From CALXOJ01 sp034120015 (GTDB lineage Bacteria > Spirochaetota > Spirochaetia > JAFGXN01): a stretch of DNA of 64,000 nt. Position 1 is the first letter of the stretch, and the number at the start of each line of letters is the position of its first letter. The notes under the pieces are model-generated. The model saw only the letters and a program-made list of their open reading frames with translations. It searched no databases and was not told where the DNA came from. The stretch is taken from the NCBI GenBank assembly GCA_034120015.1, contig JAXEIF010000002.1, positions 13,592 through 77,591 on the forward strand. Direction: 5' to 3'. Made by a program: the position numbers and the translations under genes. Positions 7,284 through 15,737 of this stretch are shown piece by piece.

Positions 7284-8595
7284 AAAAGAAATCGATACCG
7301 TAACGGAATTGGCCTCTTTAATGATTCGCAACAGGTGTGTCAACGACGGCGTCGCGCCCGGCGGCGAAGAACGCAACGCGCGGCTTCTCGAATCATTTTT
7401 TGCGGAAGCGGGTCTGAAAACCGAAACAGTCTTCAGTCCCGGCAATCGGGCGAATCTTTTTTACATCGGAGATGAGCGGCCGCAGGCACCCGTTTACGGG
7501 CTGATGGGACATACCGATGTGGTTCCGGCCGGCGAGGCAAAGTGGAGTTTCGATCCGTTTTGCGGGGATATTCGTGACGGCTATCTGCTCGGCCGCGGTG
7601 CGGTCGATATGCTCGGACAGCTGGCGGCAATGGCGGTTGCCGTTCGCGATCACGTAAATACCGGAGAAGGAAAGAATGTCCGTTTTTTTGCGATGGCCGA
7701 CGAAGAGGCCGACGGTACTCAGGGGGCGGCATGGTTTACCGAAGCGTTTCCCGAAAAAATCCGCTGTGATGCCGTTTTTTCCGAGTTGGGCGGATTTTTT
7801 CTCGGTAATAACGGCAGCGGCGAAACAGCGCTGGTTTGTGCCGAAAAAGGAGTGGCCCGGATACGGTTGACGGCCGTCGGAAAAGGCGGACACGGAAGTC
7901 TTCCGTATCGAAGCGACAATGCTTTAACGAAAGTGGCCGCCGCGTTGGGGGTTCTCGATCGGGAACTTTCTTACCCGGTTCTAACAGCCGGATATGCGGA
8001 ATTTGTCGACGCACTGCCGTTGCCGTCGGCGCTGAAAGCCCGGTTAAAGGATCCCGAAACGACGGATACCGCTATCGATGAGACGGCCGGTATTTCATTC
8101 GGATTGGCAAAATATCTGCACGGCGCTTCCCGTCTGACGGTTATGCCGGGCGTCATGAGAGCCGGAACGAAGGTCAATGTGGTTCCCGATGCGGCGTATG
8201 TCGATCTGGATTTGCGTCTTCCCGAGTCGATGGATCGGGAAGAGCTTGAAGAAAACCTGAACCGGCTGACACCTGTTTTGGAAGGTCTTGTTTCTTGGGA
8301 GCTGACAGAATTTACAGCCGGAAACCGTTCCGATACGGATAACAGAATTATTCGGGATGCCGTTAACGCGGCCGTACGGGTCTGTCCGGGAATCCGTCCC
8401 GTGCCGTTTATTTCGGGAGGTGTTTCCGACAGCCGTTTCTGGCGTCATAAGGGAATTCCCGCTTACGGGTTTACCGTTTATGCCGGCGATATTACCATTG
8501 ACAGTTATTCGCGGCTGCTTCACGGTATCGATGAAAAAATTTCGGTTGACAGTCTGGTTTCCATGTACCGTTTTTACCGGGAGCTCCTGAAATGA
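7273..8595 (+). CDS. M20-family metallopeptidase (ArgE/DapE/dipeptidase-like)
   Basis: A 440-residue cytosolic zinc peptidase. Metal and catalytic motifs are in order: GLMGHTDVVP near residue 77 (His and Asp ligands), LLGRGAVDMLGQ near 108, and MADEEADG near 137, where the two glutamates hold the general base and a zinc ligand. Further down are GKGGHGSLPY and a final GGVSDSRFW. Members cleave dipeptides or N-acyl amino acids; the placement directly before oppBCDF suggests it trims imported peptides. The start overlaps the protease end by 11 bp and the stop overlaps the oppB start by 4 bp, so the genes appear to be one translationally coupled unit. Confidence 0.88.
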   Translation: MTSKKEIDTVTELASLMIRNRCVNDGVAPGGEERNARLLESFFAEAGLKTETVFSPGNRANLFYIGDERPQAPVYGLMGHTDVVPAGEAKWSFDPFCGDIRDGYLLGRGAVDMLGQLAAMAVAVRDHVNTGEGKNVRFFAMADEEADGTQGAAWFTEAFPEKIRCDAVFSELGGFFLGNNGSGETALVCAEKGVARIRLTAVGKGGHGSLPYRSDNALTKVAAALGVLDRELSYPVLTAGYAEFVDALPLPSALKARLKDPETTDTAIDETAGISFGLAKYLHGASRLTVMPGVMRAGTKVNVVPDAAYVDLDLRLPESMDREELEENLNRLTPVLEGLVSWELTEFTAGNRSDTDNRIIRDAVNAAVRVCPGIRPVPFISGGVSDSRFWRHKGIPAYGFTVYAGDITIDSYSRLLHGIDEKISVDSLVSMYRFYRELLK

Positions 8596-9710
8596 GAATT
8601 CGGGAACGGTTCAAAAAAACAAAATCCGACGCCTGCATGGCGGCCGCAGTGTTTTACGGCCGGATACAGCGGATAAGAAAACGCTTTCCGTTGCTTTTTT
8701 TTGTCTCCGGTCGTGTTATTTCCATGATTCTGATTTTGTTTATTCTCGGTTTCGCTGTGTTCGCTCTTATGGAACTGACACCGGGAGACGTGGTGGAAAA
8801 TTACGTGAAAGCCCGTATGCTTCATTCCGGAGCGCATGATACGGTTTCCGGAATACTGTCTGCCGAATCCGTAGCGGCGATGAAACACGAACTCGGTTTG
8901 GATCGTCCTTTTTATGTACAGTATTTTCGCTGGCTGAAGCAGGTTTTTATCGATCACGATTTGGGGCGTTCCCTTATTTCCCGGGCCGAAATTCTGCCGC
9001 TTGTTACGGGGCGGATGATGAACTCGCTTGTGTTGAATTTAATTTCCCTGCTTTTTTTGACGGTCATTTCGTTTGCGTTGGGAATAGCGCTGTCGGCCAA
9101 AGCCGGCACTCCTTTGGATGCGGGTGCGGCGTTATTCGGGCTTTTTTTTCATTCGTTTCCTTCGATTCTGATGATGATTCTCCTGCAGGTCTTTGCCGCC
9201 GTTTCCGGGTGGTTCCCGATTCGGGCGTATCCGGCAACCGGCAGTTTTGCGGAATCTCCCCTGTCGTTTTCCGTCAATTATCTCTATCATATTTTTTTGC
9301 CGCTGACAGCTGCTTTTTTGGGCGGAATCGGCAGCACCATTCGGACGGTGCGGGCAACCATGCTTGATCAGTTGGGACAGCCTTATATCAGAGCGCTGCG
9401 CGCCCGCGGTGTTTCCGAACGAAGAATTTATTTTGTTCATGCTTTTCGCAACACAATGAATCCTTATATTACTTCATCGGCCAATTTACTGGCCTCGCTT
9501 TTTTCGGGATCACTGATTCTGGAAATTGTTTTTGCCTATCCCGGGATAGGGAGGCTGATGTACGAAGCGATTCTGCAGCAGGACGTGAATCTTGTTTTAA
9601 CGAATGTCATGTTTGTCGGATTTCTGGTACTGCTTGGGATGATTCTTTCCGATATTCTGCTGGCCGTAACCGATCCGAGGATTAAATACAGCGGAGAGAG
9701 ACAGTCATGA
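8592..9710 (+). CDS. oligopeptide/dipeptide ABC transporter permease OppB-type
   Basis: A 372-residue inner-membrane permease. The first membrane helix (near residue 45) follows a longer than usual charged N-terminus. Motifs of the OppB/DppB family are LTPGDVVENYV near 58, LGLDRPFYVQYFRWL near 99 and the EAA loop near 272 (IRALRARGVSERRIYFVHAFRN), which docks to the ATPase. With the next gene it forms the translocation pore. The ATG overlaps the preceding stop (ATGA), and the gene ends in ATGA overlap with the next permease. Substrate inferred as peptides because of the co-encoded peptidases. Confidence 0.92.
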   Translation: MRIRERFKKTKSDACMAAAVFYGRIQRIRKRFPLLFFVSGRVISMILILFILGFAVFALMELTPGDVVENYVKARMLHSGAHDTVSGILSAESVAAMKHELGLDRPFYVQYFRWLKQVFIDHDLGRSLISRAEILPLVTGRMMNSLVLNLISLLFLTVISFALGIALSAKAGTPLDAGAALFGLFFHSFPSILMMILLQVFAAVSGWFPIRAYPATGSFAESPLSFSVNYLYHIFLPLTAAFLGGIGSTIRTVRATMLDQLGQPYIRALRARGVSERRIYFVHAFRNTMNPYITSSANLLASLFSGSLILEIVFAYPGIGRLMYEAILQQDVNLVLTNVMFVGFLVLLGMILSDILLAVTDPRIKYSGERQS

Positions 9711-10777
9711 AATTTTTCCCGATTTCATTTCGCAGGAGGCCCGCGGCGGCAGTTTCTCTGACAGTATTGATTATTCTTTATATCGGAATGATTTTTGCCG
9801 AATTTCTGGCTCCGTACACACCGGCAACTTTTTTTGATGCATATACCAATCATCCTCCGACGTTCACTTTTTACTCCGAAGAGCTCGGTTTTCGTCCTCA
9901 GGTGCAGAAAACCGTTCTGGTAGATCCGTTGCGGCGTGAATATGCACGGATTCGCGGCGAGTACAGACCGATTCGTTTTTTTGTCAGGGGACCGGCTTAC
10001 CGTTTTTGGAGCGGACCGGAAACAGATATTCATTTTTTCGGAACCGACGGATATGGGAGTGACGACTATGTTCCCGTTTTTCTGTTCGGCACCGACAGTC
10101 TCGGTCGGGATCTGTTTTCGCGGGTTTTGTACGGAGCACGTATTTCACTGACTATCGGTTTTATAGCGGTTGCTGTTTCGTTTGTCATTGCCGCGTTGGT
10201 CGGCGGGCTGGCCGGGTATTACGGCGGTCGTGTCGACTGGGTGCTGATGAGACTCTCGGAATTCTTTATTCTGATTCCGGGACTCTATCTGATCCTCTTT
10301 TTACGGTCGATTTTGTCGCGCAATCTCAGTTCCGGAGAAAGTTATATGCTGATTACGGTGATTTTGGCACTGGTCGGTTGGCCGGGAACCGCACGAATGA
10401 TTCGGGGTATGGTGCACAGTCTGAAAAGAACCGATTTTGCCGTCAACGCCCGATTGGAAGGCTTGCCGGCAGCGGTGATTATTTTCCGTCATATTGTACC
10501 GCAAATGACATCGCTGCTGCTAATCAGTGCGACGTTGAGCATTCCCGGTTTTATTCTGAGCGAAACCGTTTTGTCGTATCTCGGATTGGGAATTACCGAC
10601 CCGGCTGTCAGCTGGGGATCTCTGATCAATCGTGAAGTGATGACGGTCAGTCATCTCACTCATTATCCGTGGCTGCTGATTCCCGGGTTGTTTCTGCTTG
10701 TTACTTCTCTGGCGTTTACTTTTCTGGGAGAATATTTGAGAGACTGCAGCGATCCCTATTTCCGGGGGAAATTGTGA
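9707..10777 (+). CDS. oligopeptide/dipeptide ABC transporter permease OppC-type
   Basis: A 356-residue permease partner of OppB. The N-terminal helix is followed by a periplasmic stretch of about 90 residues. The family signature FGTDSLGRDLFSRVLYGARISL lies near residue 123, and the EAA loop (FAVNARLEGLPAAVIIFRHIVPQ) near 243. The periplasmic insertion before the GTD motif is longer than in the enterobacterial protein. The stop shares its A with the ATG of the ATPase gene (TGATG). It is part of the oppBCDF unit, which lacks a binding protein in this window. Confidence 0.92.
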   Translation: MKFFPISFRRRPAAAVSLTVLIILYIGMIFAEFLAPYTPATFFDAYTNHPPTFTFYSEELGFRPQVQKTVLVDPLRREYARIRGEYRPIRFFVRGPAYRFWSGPETDIHFFGTDGYGSDDYVPVFLFGTDSLGRDLFSRVLYGARISLTIGFIAVAVSFVIAALVGGLAGYYGGRVDWVLMRLSEFFILIPGLYLILFLRSILSRNLSSGESYMLITVILALVGWPGTARMIRGMVHSLKRTDFAVNARLEGLPAAVIIFRHIVPQMTSLLLISATLSIPGFILSETVLSYLGLGITDPAVSWGSLINREVMTVSHLTHYPWLLIPGLFLLVTSLAFTFLGEYLRDCSDPYFRGKL

Positions 10778-11766
10778 TGCTGGAAGTCAGCGATTTGCAT
10801 GTCGGTTTTTACCGCCAGAACGGTGTATTGGAGGCGGTCAGAGGTGTTTCGTTTTCAATCGGAGAGTCGGAAGTTGTCGGTTTGGTCGGAGAAAGCGGAT
10901 CCGGAAAAAGTGTTACCGCTTCCGCACTTCTTCGACTGTGGCAGCCTCCTCAGGCTTTTGTGACGGGTTCCGTATGTGTCGACGGTACGGAAGCCTATTC
11001 TTTAAAACAGTCTGATTTGACGGCGTATCGCAGCCGGTATTTCGGTTACATCAGTCAGGAACCTTCTCAGTCATTTGATCCTCTTGCGACAATCGGGCAA
11101 AATTTTCTGGAAATGTTTCGTATAAAAAATCCGAAAATCCGGAAAAAAGAATCGGATATGCGTGCCGTCGAACTGCTCGGCGAGGTCGGTATTTCCCGTC
11201 CGGAAGAAAGATTGTCCGGATTCCCCCATCAGTTTTCGGGAGGGATGCTGCAGAGGATAATGATAGCTCTGGCTTTGGGAGGAGAAGGTCGGCTTCTGAT
11301 TGCCGACGAACCGACAACAGCGCTTGACGTAACGGTTCAGGCACAGATTATCCGGCTTCTGCTTGACCTTAAAAAAAAGCGGGGATTTTCCGTTTTGTTC
11401 ATCAGTCACGATTTGGAACTGGTATCGGCTGTTTCCGATCGGATTCTGGTAATGTACGGCGGGGTGATTGTCGAATCGGGACCGGCTTCGGCAGTTGCCG
11501 GTTCTCCGCTTTCACCCTATACACGGGAATTGCTGAACTCAAAACCGCAGCCGGGAATGAGTTACCGCGACGGACGCTGCCGACCGATTCCCGGAACGGT
11601 GGCCGACCCGCTGCATCCGGAGCCCGGTTGTCCGTTCGAACCGCGGTGTCCGTACCGTCACCCCGAATGCACCCGCCGGATGCCGCCGCTGAAAGGCGAC
11701 GGTCACCTTTACCGCTGTCTGCTGCCGGAAACGCAGCTGTGTGCGGAAGGAGGTCCCCGTGAATGA
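10777..11766 (+). CDS. oligopeptide ABC transporter ATPase OppD-type
   Basis: A 329-residue ATP-binding subunit with Walker A GESGSGKS near residue 38, signature FSGGMLQRIMIALAL near 152, Walker B LLIADEPTTALDVT near 174 and the switch His in FISHDLELV. A cysteine-rich tail (CPFEPRCPYRHPEC) is the oligopeptide-transporter ATPase C-terminal domain, whose cysteines bind an Fe-S cluster in some homologues. The start is the ATG at 10777, overlapping the permease stop by one base; a longer upstream reading frame lies inside oppC and is rejected. The gene ends 8 bp inside the next one. Confidence 0.93.
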   Translation: MLEVSDLHVGFYRQNGVLEAVRGVSFSIGESEVVGLVGESGSGKSVTASALLRLWQPPQAFVTGSVCVDGTEAYSLKQSDLTAYRSRYFGYISQEPSQSFDPLATIGQNFLEMFRIKNPKIRKKESDMRAVELLGEVGISRPEERLSGFPHQFSGGMLQRIMIALALGGEGRLLIADEPTTALDVTVQAQIIRLLLDLKKKRGFSVLFISHDLELVSAVSDRILVMYGGVIVESGPASAVAGSPLSPYTRELLNSKPQPGMSYRDGRCRPIPGTVADPLHPEPGCPFEPRCPYRHPECTRRMPPLKGDGHLYRCLLPETQLCAEGGPRE

Positions 11767-12799
11767 TTTTTCGAAAACTGCCGCGGTGTCGGCGTCGGCC
11801 GCGGCCGCTCCGTCGCCGTTGCTGCAGATTCGCAATATACGGAAACGGTTTCGGTTGGAGGCCGGTCTCTTCGGTTCGGATCGGAAGCTCGTGTATGCGG
11901 TTAACGGTGTTTCGCTGACGGTCGGCCGGGGTGAAACGTACGGTCTGGTCGGCGAATCGGGCAGCGGCAAGTCGACTCTGGCGAAGTGCCTGGTGAATGT
12001 TTACCCTTATGACGAAGGCGAGGGACTGTTTTTCGACGGCAGTACGGTTTATTCACTCGATGCGGCGTCCCGCAAAAAGAATCCGATTTTAAACCGCAAA
12101 ATCAAATATGTTTTTCAGGATCCGGCCGCTTCGCTCGATCCGCGGATGACAGTGGAAGAGATTCTGACGATAGGCGTCCGTTATGCAAAACTGATGAGCC
12201 GCCAGGAGGCACGCAGGCGCGCACTGACTCTGACCGATGCGGTCGGATTGCCGTCCGATTCCCTTGCCCGGCGTCCGGTCGATTTCTCGGGAGGGCAGAG
12301 GCAACGGATTTCGCTGGCGCGGGCGCTGATGAGCAGTCCCGATCTTCTGATTTGCGACGAGGTGGTTTCGGCGCTCGATGTTTCCGTTCAGGGACAGATT
12401 CTGAATTTGCTGACCGATTTGAAAAGAGAGTTCGGATTTTCGATGCTTTTTATTGCACACGATTTGGGTGTGGTTTCGTATATCAGTGACCGGGTGGGGG
12501 TAATGTACGGCGGCCGTTTGATGGAAGAGGCCGCTGCGCTGCAACTGTTCCGATCGCCGATGCATCCGTATACGCAGCTGCTGCTGGCCTCGGTGCCGCG
12601 CGCCGACGGCGCCTTTTTGAGGAATCCGTCCGCCGGCGAACCGTTTGATGCCGTCAATCCGCCGCCCGGATGCCCGTTCGCACCGCGTTGTCCGCATGCC
12701 GGTGAGGAATGCCGGGAAAAAAAGAACCCTGCCGGGCGTTACGGAGCGGCAGGGTCACACTTCTGTGATTGCGGAAAAACCGTCCAGTTATCCAGATAG
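11759..12799 (+). CDS. oligopeptide ABC transporter ATPase OppF-type
   Basis: A 346-residue ATPase, partner of OppD. Walker A is GESGSGKS near residue 61, the signature is FSGGQRQRISLARAL near 175 and Walker B is LLICDEVVSALDVS. A cysteine-rich tail (CPFAPRCPHAGEEC) follows near 304. The start is taken as GTG at 11759 because AAGGAGG lies five bases upstream; an in-frame GTG at 11741 is possible. The N-terminal 20 residues are Ala/Ser-rich and unusual. The 3' end runs 61 bp into the convergent galT gene, so the two mRNAs share a long antisense segment. Confidence 0.92.
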   Translation: MNDFSKTAAVSASAAAAPSPLLQIRNIRKRFRLEAGLFGSDRKLVYAVNGVSLTVGRGETYGLVGESGSGKSTLAKCLVNVYPYDEGEGLFFDGSTVYSLDAASRKKNPILNRKIKYVFQDPAASLDPRMTVEEILTIGVRYAKLMSRQEARRRALTLTDAVGLPSDSLARRPVDFSGGQRQRISLARALMSSPDLLICDEVVSALDVSVQGQILNLLTDLKREFGFSMLFIAHDLGVVSYISDRVGVMYGGRLMEEAAALQLFRSPMHPYTQLLLASVPRADGAFLRNPSAGEPFDAVNPPPGCPFAPRCPHAGEECREKKNPAGRYGAAGSHFCDCGKTVQLSR

Positions 12800-13824
12800 T
12801 GAACGGAAGGCTGTTCCCGTAATTTTTGAGCAGCCTGTTCGGCTGTAATATCTCTTTGCGGCATGCCCAAAAGTTCATATCCGACCATAAATTTGCGGAC
12901 GGTTGCGCTGCGCAACAGCGGGGGCAGATAATGAAAATGAAAGTGCCATTCGTCGTGAGCTTTACCGTCGGTCGGTTTCTGATGAATTCCCATCGAGTAA
13001 GGAAAGTTGGTCTTAAACAGGTTATCGTAGCGGATTCCCGTCGCTCTCATAATCCCGGCCAAATCTTTCTTTTCTTTTTCCGTCATTTCGTCAATCGAAG
13101 TCATGTGACGTTTGGGCAACGTCATGACCTCATAAGGCCAGACCGCCCAGAACGGAACCAGAACGACGAAACTGTCGTTTTCGAGAACAATCCGCTCTTT
13201 TTTTCGCAGTTCCAGATCGAGGTAGTCGCACAGAAGGCAGTGTCCCTTGCTTTGCCTGTATTCGGTCTGTTTGACTGTTTCTTTTTCCGGTAAATCGGGA
13301 ACACTCTGGCTCGACCAGATTTGTCCGTGCGGGTGAGGGTTGGAGCAGCCCATGATGGCTCCGCGATTTTCAAAAATCTGAACATAATTGATTTTCGGGT
13401 CGGCTCCGAGTTCTTTGTACTGATCGATCCAAAGATTGATGACATTAACGATTTTGGCCGGTTCCATGCGGGCGAGAGTAAGGTCATGTCGCGGAGAGAA
13501 GCAGATAACTTTACAGATTCCTTCTTCGGATTTTGCAATCAGTAAATCATCTTCATTGATATCACCTTTGGGAATTCCGGGAATCAGTGCCGAAAAGTCG
13601 TTGACAAATAAAAAGGTATCTTCGTATTTCGGATTATTGATTCCCCCGGCACGGGTATTGCCCGGGCAGAGATAACATTGGGGGTCATATTCGGGCATCC
13701 GATCGACGGCCGGGTCTTCCGTTTTTCCGTTCCACGGACGTTTTGTCCGATGGGGAGAAACCAGAATCCATTCTCCGGTCAACAGATTCAAACGCTTGTG
13801 TGTGTGTTCGTTAAAATCAAACAT
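12739..13824 (-). CDS. galT: galactose-1-phosphate uridylyltransferase
   Basis: A 361-residue enzyme of the Leloir pathway that exchanges UDP between UDP-glucose and galactose-1-phosphate. Visible motifs are the N-terminal WILVSPHRTKRPW near residue 17, the zinc-site CYLCPGNTRAGG near 51, the active-site NPHPHGQIW near 156 containing the nucleophilic His, and the C-terminal HFHYLPPLLRS near 293. It starts after AGAGGAAAGG. It lies 27 bp downstream of the acyl-CoA ligase on the same strand and probably shares its transcript. galK and galE are not nearby. Its last 20 codons overlap oppF in the antisense direction. Confidence 0.93.
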   Translation of the reverse strand: MFDFNEHTHKRLNLLTGEWILVSPHRTKRPWNGKTEDPAVDRMPEYDPQCYLCPGNTRAGGINNPKYEDTFLFVNDFSALIPGIPKGDINEDDLLIAKSEEGICKVICFSPRHDLTLARMEPAKIVNVINLWIDQYKELGADPKINYVQIFENRGAIMGCSNPHPHGQIWSSQSVPDLPEKETVKQTEYRQSKGHCLLCDYLDLELRKKERIVLENDSFVVLVPFWAVWPYEVMTLPKRHMTSIDEMTEKEKKDLAGIMRATGIRYDNLFKTNFPYSMGIHQKPTDGKAHDEWHFHFHYLPPLLRSATVRKFMVGYELLGMPQRDITAEQAAQKLREQPSVHYLDNWTVFPQSQKCDPAAP

Positions 13825-13851
13825 AACCTTTCCTCTTTTATTTTTTGAATT

Positions 13852-15561
13852 TTATTTTACATTAGCCTTTTCGCGGGCCATGCGTTCAAGAGCCATAAAA
13901 TCCGTTTTTCCGACTTTTGTTCTCGGAAAATCGGATAAAAATTCGAATTCTTTCGGGCAGCTTTGCGGCGCAAATTCCTTACGGCAAAGTTGCTGCAGTT
14001 CTTTTTCGATCTTTGCGGAAGGTTTCATGTTTTCATTCAAAATAATATAGGCCTTCAAAACGTTCAGCTTGTACTGATGAGGAATTTTGACGACGCAGGC
14101 TTCTTTGACGGCTTTGTGCGTCTGCAGAATTTCCTCGACCAGTGTCGGATAAACACAAATTCCGCTCACCTTGATCATTCTTTTTTGGCGAAGTTTAAAG
14201 AAAATGAATCCGTTTTCGGACATGCTGCAGATATCACCGGTGTGAATCCACTCATGACCGTCTTTGTGCATTCGTTTTGTCTGTGCCGTTTCCTCGGGTT
14301 CGTTGAGATAGTAGAGCATGTTGGTCGGGGCACTTACGCACAGTTCTCCGTCGGTGCCGTAAGGCAATTCGATTTCGGTTCCCGGCTCGACAACTTTGGC
14401 CAGGACATTGGCGCACGGAATTCCGATCGACCCGATTTCCTGGTTTTTGTCGGGGTTAATGGCGCAGGGAGGAGCACATTCCGTCAGACCGTAGCCTTCC
14501 CGGGCCGTTTTCGTACATCCCGCTTTTTTCAGAGCAATATTCAGTCTGTTTTTTAGCGTTTCCGGGATTTTGTCTCCTCCGCAGAAAATTCCTTTCAGAG
14601 GCGAAAGGTTGAGTTTCCAGATAGACTGTGATTCGAGCATCAGTTTGAAGAGGGTCGGAACGCCTGACATGATTTTCGGGCATTTGTACTTCATTGCCTG
14701 GTAAATGAACTTATTGGCAGGTTTCGGTATCAGAAGAGAAATTCCGGCAGTCATCATCGGTGCATGGACACCGATGGCAAGACCGAAACAGTGAAAGGTC
14801 GGCAAAACAGCCAGAAAGGCATCGCCCGGTTTAAGAGCATCTTCACGGGCCAGCATAGCCATCGCCTGCGTAACAGCTGCGTTCAGAATAAAATCGTTAT
14901 ACACAATTCCTTTCGGTTTTCCAGTTGTGCCGCCGCTGTAGAGGATGATGCTCGGATCTTTCGCTGTTTTCGGAAACGGATCGGCGATGGGGCCTCTCTG
15001 TCTCATGAATGGCCACCAGTAAACGGCATCGGGAGATGTAATCTTTTTCTTCCCCTGAAAAAAGTCATAAATATTTAAGAATGTTTTCTTTGTTTTCGGG
15101 AGATAATCCTGAACTTTAAGAATGATGAGCTTTTCGCAGTTTGTTTTTTTTATCTGATTGACAAAATTTTTATATTGAAGATCGAGAATAACGGCAGCCT
15201 TGCTGTTGGAGATGGACAGACAGTCGTAAACTTCTTTTTCACCGGCAAGAGGGAAAAGCATGCTGGCAACAGCGCCGATTTTGCTCAGTGCATAAAAGGC
15301 AATGACTGTCTGCGGAATATTTGGCGCACAAATAGTTACGGAATCTCCGGCACCGATTCCCAATTTCGAAAAAGCCGCTGCACAGCGGTCGATTTGTTTT
15401 AAAAATTTTCGGTAGCCGATAGTGGAACCTAAATAATACAGGGCTGCATGATGCGGATACCTTTCGGCATTTTCCCGGATAATGGAGTATGTCGTTTTGT
15501 CCGGAATTGTCACAAACTCCGGAGAATCGCCGTAATATTTCAGCCACGGTTTTTTTATCAT
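13852..15561 (-). CDS. AMP-forming acyl-CoA ligase (fatty-acid--CoA ligase-like)
   Basis: A 569-residue adenylate-forming enzyme that activates a carboxylic acid with ATP and CoA. The AMP-binding P-loop ILYSGGTTGKPKGI lies near residue 208, with the core motif GYGLTECAP near 355, the hinge-type EWIHTGDICSMSENGFIFF near 448 and the lysine-containing PRTKVGKTDFMAL near 550. The start is placed at 15561, after an AGGTGA ribosome site; the in-frame extension upstream to 15618 overlaps the promoter. Chain-length preference cannot be read. It precedes galT by 27 bp, an odd functional pairing. Confidence 0.88.
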   Translation of the reverse strand: MIKKPWLKYYGDSPEFVTIPDKTTYSIIRENAERYPHHAALYYLGSTIGYRKFLKQIDRCAAAFSKLGIGAGDSVTICAPNIPQTVIAFYALSKIGAVASMLFPLAGEKEVYDCLSISNSKAAVILDLQYKNFVNQIKKTNCEKLIILKVQDYLPKTKKTFLNIYDFFQGKKKITSPDAVYWWPFMRQRGPIADPFPKTAKDPSIILYSGGTTGKPKGIVYNDFILNAAVTQAMAMLAREDALKPGDAFLAVLPTFHCFGLAIGVHAPMMTAGISLLIPKPANKFIYQAMKYKCPKIMSGVPTLFKLMLESQSIWKLNLSPLKGIFCGGDKIPETLKNRLNIALKKAGCTKTAREGYGLTECAPPCAINPDKNQEIGSIGIPCANVLAKVVEPGTEIELPYGTDGELCVSAPTNMLYYLNEPEETAQTKRMHKDGHEWIHTGDICSMSENGFIFFKLRQKRMIKVSGICVYPTLVEEILQTHKAVKEACVVKIPHQYKLNVLKAYIILNENMKPSAKIEKELQQLCRKEFAPQSCPKEFEFLSDFPRTKVGKTDFMALERMAREKANVK

Positions 15562-15598
15562 ATCATTCACCTGGTAAAATATAATAAATATACTTAAC

Positions 15599-15628
15599 AT
15601 TATAAACATGATTGACATATTTATGCAA
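15599..15628 (-). promoter_or_regulatory. sigma-70-type promoter of the acyl-CoA ligase / galT unit
   Basis: On the minus strand, TTGCAT (15628-15623), 18 nt and TATAAT (15604-15599) are followed by a leader of about 30 nt with an AGGTGA ribosome site. Confidence 0.65.
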
Positions 15629-15687
15629 TAAGAAAAAACAATGCCGAGAAAATTTTTAGCGAAAAGGTGATTTTTTCGAAATCAGAA

Positions 15688-15695
15688 GCCGATAA
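15688..15695 (+). promoter_or_regulatory. sigma-28-like -10 box before the chemoreceptor gene
   Basis: GCCGATAA is an exact match to the FliA (sigma-28) -10 consensus, 43 nt before the GTG start. The -35 region, 11 nt upstream, is only a weak match (GATTTTTT). Chemoreceptors are classical sigma-28 targets, so the match is suggestive rather than proven. Confidence 0.45.
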
Positions 15696-15737
15696 AAAGA
15701 TTGAGACAGTTTTTCATTACGGAAGTTGAGGTGTAAA

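Noticed and set aside
10669..10776. Longer N-terminus for the OppD-type ATPase
   Set aside because: The extension lies inside oppC in another frame. The ATG at 10777 overlaps the oppC stop and gives the normal OppD N-terminus.
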